Shown here piece by piece: positions 55,144 to 64,000 of a DNA stretch of 64,000 nt. The translations under genes and the position numbers were made by a program. The notes beneath the pieces were generated by a model. That model did not search any database. It saw only the letters and a list, made by a program, of their open reading frames with translations, and had not been told where the DNA came from. The DNA comes from Steinernema hermaphroditum (taxonomy: Eukaryota > Nematoda > Chromadorea > Rhabditida > Steinernematidae): contig CM059624.1 of assembly GCA_030435675.1 (NCBI GenBank), forward strand, positions 3,310,769-3,374,768, written 5' to 3'. Position 1 is the first letter of the stretch. Each line of letters opens with the position of its first letter.

Positions 55144-56427
55144 TTTCAGGGGTGGCCACATCGGGAATATTGGTTTCTTCGGCAAAGCCTTCCAGAAAGC
55201 CGTTTAAGTTTAGGAACAGTAGCTTTTGGAGATTGTCGGCTGTCGTCGACCTTCGGCGATTAGCCAGTGTCAGTGATGCCGGCGAAAAGAGCCGCTCACG
55301 TCCGGCATGAACAGTGTTTTAAGGCCGAGTTTTGGGTCGAGTTTTGCCAAAAACTCAAAACTCAAAAGTTGCGCAGCCCTGGTGGAGATTATGGGAAGGT
55401 TCTTCCGCGGACTTTCAAAATGTTCGTTCGGTTATTATAGCTCTTGTTAGCCTTCATTTCTTGCAGAAATTTTCTACGATGCATCAGGTTATACACTTTG
55501 GGATATCCAAATGAATACAGAACTCCATAATTTGGAATCTAGGTCAGAAGTACTAGGATATCAGCGAAGCTGTTAAGACAACAGGGCTCGCCCTTCGGGC
55601 TTGCGTTAAATCAACAGGCATAGTCCTAAGCCGGAGCCTAAGCCGGAGAATAAGCCAAGCCTAAATGTTCCAGAAAATGAATACAGAGCTCGCCTGCGGC
55701 TCGCTCGCAGCCTAAATTTGTAGGGATAAATGGTCCTACGTTCGCTTTGAGCACGTTTGGAATCCAACGAGTCCGCGGAATTTACCCACTCCGCGGAATT
55801 TACCCTTTTACACTACGCGGAATTTTCCATCCGCAGAATTTACCATCCGCGAAATTTACCCGATACCCCTGGTGGACACTCATTTCCTCCTCCTCCCCAC
55901 TCAAGAAGGAACCTATCATGCGAACCTAACACCGAAGATCGGTGAAATCCCCTATATATAAACGGAGAACCGACGGATCCGTTGGTCTGTTTGTGTGTGT
56001 GTGTGTGTTTTTCCGTGAGCACGGGGAAAACACCCACACAAATTAAGGACCCCGAGGGGAACCGAACCCGACCGCTTACAAACTGAGAACGTTCGCAATG
56101 ATGGTAGTGCTTTACTTCCGCTATGTCTCTGGCGATGCCAGGTTTTTGCAGTTTTTAGTGATTTTTTTGTCTATTTTGTAACCAGAAGAGATGTCAGTTC
56201 GAATTTTCCTGAAATTTTACAGTTTTTTTCGCCCACTTAAGCCATTTACATGAGCGCCAATCTTGCCGCCCGCAGGGCTATGGGCTACATGGCTTTTAGT
56301 ACCTGGAGGGCGCGAATTTGCGCGCAGCCGCGTTTATTAGCGTAAATTACCCTTCTGTGGCGATTCCCAACTTAACCGAATGTGCGAATTTTCCCGACTA
56401 TGACCTGTTGTCAGTGAGTCGAACCTA

Positions 56428-58096
56428 CAGTGGCGAGCATAGAAATAGTCGCACCCCCCACATAAAGTTTCAACTGCCGATTTACCCTAAATTTTCAAAT
56501 ATAGGCTCTAAACCAAGGGTACTGCCAGATGTAGAATTTATCAAGCAATAAGGTGGTGTTGTTTATTTTCCGTCCAGGACCCAGTGCGCCGCTAGGAAAT
56601 GTAATACATTCGGCCGACTCAGATTTGGCGCGGTCACAGAAATAGCCGCACCCGGAGTTCCACTACTTTCTACGTGTTTTTTGGCGAATTTTTTGCGTTC
56701 TGTTGTTTCTTTCGTTATCCCACGTTACTTCCGCTGTCATTCTGACACTTAATTCATCTAGAGCATAGAAAGAGGTTAACATGTCACACCCCAAAAGAGT
56801 ACCTATGACGATATCCTGAAGAATGAGGATAATTTCCGGAGAATAATCGCCGAGAAACTGAGAATCTCGGAATGGGTTGTGCGAAACACTGTGAAGTCGT
56901 TGTACAACCACGGGGAAAACCTGGGAAATGCCGTACGGAAGCGCAAGGCACGAAAAAGGGCCATCTGTTTCGATAGAAAGATCGTCCGGATCTCGAAAGC
57001 AGACCGAAAAAAGTCGTTTTTCTGCTGAGGTATCCAATTTCGGTCGGGTTTTTTGGGATGTGCGTGGTTATAATACGCTTTCCACGTCATCCAAGAACTT
57101 CTCACCATCAAGAACGCCTTCGATGTGAAAAACCGGATGGATCCCGGACCACCGGATGCCAACTCCCACTCTTATAGAAGCACTAGCATGCTTGATTGTG
57201 GCCTTTGTATGTTATGGATCGAATTCATCTCCTAGGAACCGTCGGATGTACGTTATTGCGACCCACACTAGACGGCGAAAGTTGAATTCGACCGTCAAAA
57301 CAGTGATTTGGCCTTGCCTGCGGGTCATTGGTCGACGTGCTGCTTGGTAAAGGCCATGTGGGCTTGTCGATTTGTTCTGGATACGTATGGTTTTTTGATA
57401 GCAACGCATCCCGTCACTTCTATTTCATTTAAATGTTGTAGAACAGCCTGCGCGCTCACGCATATCCCAAAAAAACCCGATCGAAATTGGATACCTCGGC
57501 AGAAAAAGCGACTTTTTTCGGTCTGCCTTCGAGATCCGGACGATTTTCTGTCGAAACAGATGGCCCTTTTTCGTGACTTGCGCTTTCCTACGGCATTTCC
57601 CAGGTTTTCCCCATGGTTGTACAACGACTTCACAGTGTTTCGCACAACCCATTCCGAGATTCTCAGTTTCTCGGCGATTATTCTCCGGAAATTATCCTCA
57701 TTCTTCAGGATATCGTCATAGGTACTCTTTTGGGGTGTGACATGTTAACCTCTTTCTATGCTCTAGATGAATTAAGTGTCAGAATGACAGCGGAAGTAAC
57801 GTGGGATAACGAAAGAAACAACAGAACGCAAAAAATTCGCCAAAAAACACGTAGAAAGTAGTGGAACTCCGGGTGCGGCTATTTCTGTGACCGCGCCAAA
57901 TCTGAGTCGGCCGAATGTATTACATTTCCTAGCGGCGCACTGGGTCCTGGACGGAAAATAAACAACACCACCTTATTGCTTGATAAATTCTACATCTGGC
58001 AGTACCCTTGGTTTAGAGCCTATATTTGAAAATTTAGGGTAAATCGGCAGTTGAAACTTTATGTGGGGGGTGCGGCTATTTCTATGCTCGCCACTG
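56428..58096. mobile_element. Tc1-type foldback transposon with TA target duplication
   Basis: The element starts CAGTGGCGAGCATAG and ends with its reverse complement, and a TA flanks each end (56426-56427 and 58097-58098). The two arms, about 56428-57066 and 57457-58096, are almost identical inverted copies of roughly 640 bp. Both encode the helix-turn-helix part of a Tc1-like transposase (YDDILKNEDNFRRIIAEKL, ISEWVVRNTVKSLYNHG). The loop holds, on the minus strand, a following piece (EIEVTGCVAIKKPYVSRTNR, then VEFNFRRLVWVAITYIRRFL). The C-terminal catalytic part is missing, so the element cannot make a full transposase. Confidence 0.88.
57066..57861 (-). pseudogene. Truncated Tc1-like transposase inside the foldback
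   Basis: The minus strand reads the N-terminal HTH from the right arm and continues into the loop with the KKPYVSRTNRQAHMAFTKQH block, and in another frame VLTVEFNFRRLVWVAITYI, the region around the first catalytic Asp/Glu block. The frame changes, and the rest of the DDE domain is absent. Confidence 0.75.
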
Positions 58097-58469
58097 TACG
58101 ACATTTACGAAACTTTTCTCGTATCTCTAAAAGTTCTAAAATCACCTATACAAGGTCCTCACAAATCGGTACGAACATGCGGCATTTCCTAATTTTGACC
58201 CGACCGAACCTGCGAATGTTCCTAGAAGAGGTCACAGTTGCCAACCATGACAAAACACGGAACAAATCCACTTAAACATGAGAAGTTCCCTAACGTGGAT
58301 AGTCATGGCCATAAGCTCATCGATGACCAGCGTCGTCAAGCAAAAAATTCGTTTCGGGCTGAAAATCGGTGTCTATGCACCATGGGTAACCTGTAGACAT
58401 CAAAAAATTCAGACCTCGCACAAGGCATCCACCGAGAATTTCAAACCGTTTTGATATTTTGGATCATAA

Positions 58470-58712
58470 GGCAAAATCGCGTCGGCCGACGGTCGGCCGA
58501 CCATGAGTGTTCACGAACCTCCCGACGCGACGCGACGCGACGTCGGCCGACAGTCGCACGACGTCGCGTCGGCTGACGATCGGCGCATTCGTGACACCCG
58601 TTCACGAATGTCAGATCGCGTCGCGTCGCGTCGCGTCGCGTCGCGTCGCGTCGCGTCGTGTCGTGTCGTGTCGTGTCGCGTCGCGTCGGAAGGTTCGTGA
58701 ACGCGGCTTTAG
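58470..58712. mobile_element. CG-rich palindromic MITE, copy 2, with CGCGT microsatellite
   Basis: Inverted relative of 54699-54905: GTTCACGAACC and the CGACG-type run at its start, then a (GTCGC)n/(GTCGT)n tract at about 58617-58690 and the end GGTTCGTGAACGCGGC. The outer ends of the two copies mirror each other (TTAAGGCGCGTTCACG versus reverse of CGTGAACGCGGCTTTA). Confidence 0.65.
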
Positions 58713-58886
58713 TCCGACTCCTTATTCAGTCAGTCCTTCTTTGTGTCTATGATATGTAGCCTTAGCCTTATCACTCCAATTTCTTATTTTTCAGTAATAC
58801 ATTTTATGCCTATCGGCGAATCGCTAAGTGTATTCGGAAAAAAAGGAAACCAAAATACATATTGGCAGCGGGAAGAGTCGAAGCAT

Positions 58887-59031
58887 AGAGCATATAAAAA
58901 CGTTCGATAGATGCAATTTCGGCTGAAATTGCATCTATCTGAAAGGGAACTTCATTTGTCAATACAGCTGTGTCAATTAGTATATCGTGAATGTTGCTTG
59001 CTGTTAATCTATGAACGTTTTTATATGCTCT
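58887..59031. mobile_element. MITE with perfect 19-bp terminal inverted repeats
   Basis: AGAGCATATAAAAACGTTC at 58887-58905 and its exact reverse complement at 59013-59031. An inner palindrome AGATGCAATTTC-GGCT-GAAATTGCATCT lies next to the left end. The element is about 145 bp and not coding. Confidence 0.7.
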
Positions 59032-59161
59032 TGTTAGTTTCTCGCTTATGAAAAAGTCTGTGACGAGAATAGTTTACTTACTCAACCGCAAACGGATTAT
59101 TGGCACAGCTAGCATTTCACATTAACTTATCGATTGGAGCAAAAATCATCACATTAGAACG

Positions 59162-59692
59162 GTGATTAATAGTTCCTCATCAAGCCGGCCTAACCTAAAC
59201 ACAAGGTTCTCACGAAAACGAAATCAAAAATCGCAAAGTAGAACAGGACGAGAAGCAATAAATCATCAGAACGCTCGACTCAACCTGGTCGACGCCGCGC
59301 TCAGCCAACATGAGTCGCAGTTCTCCTACACGACCATAAACCTGATGTCCCCAACGCGCGTAAACAAAGGATCAAAGTCACTGCGCCTAAGCCTGTCGGC
59401 TGCAAGGCGATTCGTCGACAGAATCGTGAACACGGACCAGATGGTTGTTGACCCTTTTGCGAAAATAGGCGTACGGGAAGACCCTACCTGGTTCACTACA
59501 GCTAGTAGAGTAAAAATAACAGGCTACGGAAAATTCCAGAATCTCGTGACGACGGCTTCCCTGTCAATCAGCGCGTGCCGGTGCTTTGAAAGCCGATCCA
59601 CGAGGCGGCCGCTTCAAAGAGCCGAAATTTAAAGTGAAAGCGGACACCTCTCCTTTGGTGGCCAAAAAATTGAGCCGAAAAATAACAAAATA
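59162..59692 (+). other. Uncertain ORF region
   Basis: A 156-codon frame (59162-59632) opened by GTG encodes a basic protein with LSLSAARRFVDRIVNTDQMV and YGKFQNLVTTASL. A second frame then reads RLPCQSARAGALKADPRGGR and ends ...VAKKLSRKITK at about 59692. Both look plausible, but there are no splice borders or family match, so it may be a decayed mobile-element ORF. Confidence 0.3.
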
Positions 59693-59699
59693 GTCCTCG

Positions 59700-62300
59700 G
59701 CGACCAGCGCTTACCAGAAGCGTTTGCAAATTGATGACTCAGACGGCGGCGAGGCCGATCAGGAAATAGCTAAACAGAGAATTAGCTTCCTGTAGCGAAA
59801 GGTACACAGAGAAGACGATCAGATTACAAGAAGTACAGTAAACAGACGGAAATAGGAGGATTAGCAGGAATATCTGTGTTGCGGATGCACAGCTTTCAAT
59901 ACAAGCGGGATTTGCAGGATATAACGACATATACAAGCGTGGAGAATGGAGAACATGTACACGATAAAGCAAAAGGGGAGAGATGCACATTGCATTGTAA
60001 TGGTAAATAAGGGACTCTGCATCCGACTGCAAATTGCTCAGTCTTAATTTGCATAAAATGATTAATAGACGATTCACCTTCGTCGTCGGCAGTCCGTTAA
60101 ATGAAACATTTTCCGATTCCGGTCCTCACCAAACAAAAAACTGATATTATATATTAGCTCTGACTCTGAAATGGTAATAATAATGCTAATAGCCGCCTAC
60201 TTGGGGCAATGGTTTATGTAAAGACCTAGATTGCTTAGCTTGTTGTTAGATGCAAAACAATTGGTCTAGGTGAGCTGTTACTACACAGAGTTATCTCATT
60301 TTTGAACTTCTATTATGCATCATTCAATAAAGAACTACTGTATTTCGCACAGTTCGATATAGGAGCCTACTAGCATCGATAGTGAAGCCGTTTTGGGTAG
60401 CAAAAATCCTTCGGTATTGTATATTCTTGGAGAGGTAAGGCCAAGAATGGATCCTAACGCTAAGACCAAAACAGCCCAATGAACATAACGAACTGTTTTC
60501 CTATCCGTCAAGTAGATAATAAGATTTTGGGAATGAGATGCCAAAGTGATCTTTTCCTATTCAGGGGAAAATGATGTAACGAATTAGATTTATCTAAAAA
60601 TTCGACAGTATCCAAGATTGGGGGGAAGTTGACTCTATAAATTATTTCAATACGAACAGCTAATACAGCATGCGAATACAGAACAAGACAAAGCACGTTC
60701 AAGAGCCCCTCACCTTCAGACCCCTTCATATCTGAATACAAGAAGGTCCAGTCCACCCAGATGTTCTCAAAACACCCGTCCTTTCCCAAAATGTCAAGTG
60801 CAAATCACCGGCGTCCACTCATCGTTTCCCCTTCCCCTCCCACAATCTTTGGCGTCCCTCACTCCGCGCCTCCGCCTCGCCTCCACTAATACGGTAGTCG
60901 GAAGGGACGATTCACACTCCTTAACCATTAACCCAATAAACAGCGGTCATAAACATGCGCCGTGCGACGGAACGGTTTTTCGGAATTTTTGCGCGCCCGC
61001 GTGGATGTGACAAAAACGCGGCGCCGTCTGGCGCCAGTGGGCGCCGCCGAGGACCCTCCGGCTACCTAATGTGAACGTGGCGACGTCGCCATCTTCACAC
61101 GCGTACGCGCGACGATATGCAAAATCGATCGATGGCGGGCTCGGCCGGGGCGGAGGGGACGATCGCGCTGATCAGAGCGCCAGATTAAAAGTGCGAGCCG
61201 CGAGACCCTTTGGCGGTGGATGGGGGATGGGGACAGTTCCGTTATGTCTGCCCGGACGACGACGCAGCTGGCGGCAGAGCGACCTACCTCCGTAACCTAT
61301 GTGTGTGTCTCCTGGTCACAGGAGGTCGAGAAATGCGATATGCACCGGGCGGATTCATGTGACGCAACGACTTTTGTAATATCCGCCAGTGGACGTTGCG
61401 TAAAAAGTCTTTTATGACATATTGTCGAAGTTCGGAGATCCGCGCTTGTGATCGGCTGGAAGCAAGAACGCGGAAAGTGCACAAAGCACATTTTGAGGGA
61501 GAAGTGCGCGTCGTTTGCAGACGAGGGATGAAGTCATTAAAGTCGGTGGTGGAATTGGTGGAATGCCATAAAGGAAGACGTGTAGACAAAACAGCGCCTG
61601 TACAAAGTGCAATACATATGTGGGAAAGTCGCAACATTTGAGAAGAAAGAGGTGATGGATGGGACACTGAGATGTGACATGAATTTGCGACCTGTAAGTT
61701 GACGTTTTGTTGTTATGATCACAACAGCCAGATCACCTAAAGAAGGGAAAAGAAGTTCTCCGTTAAGCTCGTCAAAACAGCGGATATTATCTTTTTGCTG
61801 CTGGGCATACATAAACCTTGAAAAATTATGAATTTAGGAATGGAAATCATACCCGAAAGTACCTCACATTTCGATACACATCGGCTTGATAATCAAATTG
61901 GCAGGCTTATATAACCATTGAATATATTTTGTAATTTTGTGTTCTATGTCATTCCATTTGTCAGAGTGCCCATGGGATCTGGGATACGAAAAACGACTTA
62001 CGTCAAACATTGAATTATTGATGAGCTCTGCATCTGATAGATCTTGCATTTTTGCCTCCCCTTTGCAGATTAAGAATTCTGTTCACAAAGTTTTTTTCAG
62101 TCGGAAACAAGATTTTAAATGCGTGAAAGAACGTAATTTTCGATTATAAGTGCAGCCTAATCAATATGCATATACGCATGTCAAGTAACATACAAAAATG
62201 CTCTACGTGAATCAGGCTACATTTTGCTCTTGGTATTTGTTTGATATGTTTGATTTACAGGTTAAACTTTCCCCAAATTTGACCTTTGCTCCGCAGACAG
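59700..62300. other. Stretch without a supportable gene
   Basis: AT-rich flanks and a GC-rich patch at 60960-61300 (GGCGCCGTCTGGCGCC and similar). Only shadow ORFs were seen. Confidence 0.4.
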
Positions 62301-62304
62301 GACA

Positions 62305-62960
62305 GATAAACTGCAGATAACTGGATATTTCCAGAACATTCTATCTTATCGCGTTTGTGAACCTTTGTCTCAGATTATCAGCATCGCTGAAAGACTAAGG
62401 GCTTGTATCGACAAAATTCGGCGACGAAATCATGGTCCTCTACAAGAGCTTGGAAATCGGTAGTGTACAGTAGCATGCTCCTTAAGTAGAACTCTTAGGC
62501 AGCATAAGCCGAGGCCTGAGGTTAAGCTTAAGCTCGAGCGGTTCCAAATGAGTTCGAGACTAGCCTCCTATGCGTACACGTATCGCCACTTGTTGACGTT
62601 AATGGGCATCTTGCGCTGTTTGTCTTTGCAGAGAGTTTGACGTTGAGAGACAGCTGAGGTGCAGGTCTAAAAGGGCAAGGCAATATTGATGATATGTGGA
62701 ATGTAGAATAGCCATAAGAATGTACGTAAAGTCGTTGGCTTCCGCGATAGAAATATGGCAAAGGCGAAAGAAGCTAGCCTCGTGTTTCGCATCACTCCAG
62801 CTTAAGCTTAAGCGCTTAGGATCCGGTTTGCGTTTCCACTTACAGAGCATGTGCCGATACAAGCCCTTAGTCTCTTATAGATGATGATAATGTGCGACAA
62901 AGGGTCGCCGCAAGCGCGATGTGTCAGAATGTTCTGGAAATATCCAGTTATCAGTTATAC
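62305..62960. mobile_element. Imperfect long inverted-repeat element
   Basis: Left GATAACTGGATATTTCCAGA (about 62317) pairs with its reverse complement at about 62935-62955. Inside, AGACTAAGGGCTTGTATCG at 62391 pairs with the reverse complement near 62850-62875, and AAGCTTAAGCT tracts mirror each other at 62525 and 62800. Arms are about 200 bp with indels. No transposase is seen, so it is probably a decayed non-autonomous DNA element. Confidence 0.6.
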
Positions 62961-62969
62961 ATAGGAAAG

Positions 62970-64000
62970 TAACTACGTTAAACGACTTAAAACAAAAGTT
63001 CGGCAAATAGATCTGACCACCTCAGCTATTTCGCAATCACAAATCGCAGAAGTACACAAAAACAGGTCATCTATTAAACTTATGACATCGACGAAAACAT
63101 GCAAAAAGTGACATGTTACAACGGGAGAGGTTCAAAAGTACACGTGACCTACTGCCACGAACAGTACATCTGTAAACGAGCATTATTTGGGAACAGCAAC
63201 TGGACGTTGCATTATTTGGGAACAAAGTTCACCGTAATCGATCGACAATGTAGTCATGGAAAACAGCATTGAGGCCTAGTGATATTGCAGTGCGAAAGAA
63301 AGAGAAACATGTCACTTTAGTTGTTACATGTAGTGGCAGACGAAAAAGATCGATAGCGGACGGTCGTCTGCTTTCAAGCACAACATGAACTTGATCTTTT
63401 CAACGTTCATATTTTCAACGAGCTCCTTGATTCGATTAATGGCGCGTACCTCACCCGTTCAGGACTTTTGATGGGTCTTTTGATAACCCTTTTTTGTGGA
63501 AGATGACTCGCGTATGATTCCATTACAAATATCGACAATGTAAAGGAGCAGCCGAGACTTCGGATCCGTGGAAATATAGTCAAAACACATAAGTAATAAC
63601 AGCCATATAGCCGACAATACATATTTTAAGTGTTAGTATAACCAAGTCAAGGGACTACGGCTTTTTTTCGACCAGACTTGGACGTAATTGGAGGGACTTT
63701 TCCATTTTCCAACACGTGAATAATGGAGAGGTTAAAATTCTAATGAATTATAGCAAATAAGTGACCATATAAATACGGAGTTTACTGTAAAGTTTGGATC
63801 GAGAAAAACACCGTTCCACAGCACGTACCAAGTGCAGCCCATTCGCACAACAATTAGCCAGGCCAGAAAGATCAACTGTCAAACAACACAAGTGCCGAAA
63901 AAGCTACAATGTGACGGAGAAAGTTGCGAGCGGCCTCGTGGGGAACGTAATAAAACACTCAAAGAGCTGCGATTAATAGATTTACGATTAACGTTACGTG
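62970..64000. other. Right end, no gene seen
   Basis: AT-rich with short shadow ORFs only. Confidence 0.4.

Noticed and set aside
57308..57861. Plus-strand ORFs over the foldback right arm
   Set aside because: Antisense to the transposase remnant; the arm codes on the minus strand as judged from the HTH sequence and from the left arm.
1..64000. CRISPR arrays, bacterial operons, rRNA genes
   Set aside because: None seen. Regular short direct repeats with spacers are absent, and the intron-rich genes show a eukaryotic genome.

Overview
This window is nuclear DNA from a nematode. Most introns are 35-70 nt, with strong pyrimidine-CAG 3' splice sites. In at least two genes a TTTCAG/TTCCAG acceptor lies directly before the start codon, as expected for spliced-leader trans-splicing. 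The gene content also fits: a transthyretin-like secreted protein, two ground-like (hedgehog-related) proteins, two chemoreceptor-type 7TM proteins, a V-ATPase G subunit and a major-sperm-protein domain. I cannot name the species. All exon models below were spliced by eye; where I call them firm, reading phase agrees across every junction.

Layout. 1-8.2 kb: two paralogous ETS transcription factors with PNT-like N-terminal regions on the + strand, a local tandem duplication, decayed copies of an unclassified repeat (R1), and vha-10. 8.6-14.7 kb: a dead mariner-type transposase, a small amidated-neuropeptide-type gene on the minus strand, an unresolved region with coding character, then mostly non-coding DNA. 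15.1-16.5 kb: a secreted protein with 14 Cys-Cys pairs. 17.1-27.2 kb: a roughly 10 kb stretch with no supportable gene. 27.2-32.4 kb: two tandem paralogous single-pass EGF-type membrane proteins whose cytoplasmic tails carry PY motifs. 32.5-38.3 kb: Tc1-like relics, more R1 copies, a minus-strand 7TM receptor and a palindromic MITE. 38.7-40.8 kb: a gene joining a REEP (TB2/DP1) membrane domain to an MSP domain, followed by a frame-displaced membrane ORF. 41.2-46.4 kb: a transthyretin-like gene and two ground-like genes. 47.4-50.3 kb: a secreted or membrane MSP-like gene and an srh-type 7TM receptor. 51.3-53.9 kb, minus strand: a BMP-type TGF-beta ligand with a decayed duplicate of part of its last exon. 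54.7-64 kb: transposon-rich DNA with CG-rich MITEs, a 1.67 kb Tc1 foldback, hairpins and inverted repeats, and no confident gene.

The genes do not form one pathway. Several encode secreted or surface proteins (ground-like, TTR-like, EGF-type, Cys-Cys, TGF-beta, peptide precursor). The most unusual observations are the REEP-MSP fusion with a tandemly duplicated linker exon, the PY-tailed EGF pair, the Cys-Cys repeat protein, the peptide precursor, and the R1 repeat family.
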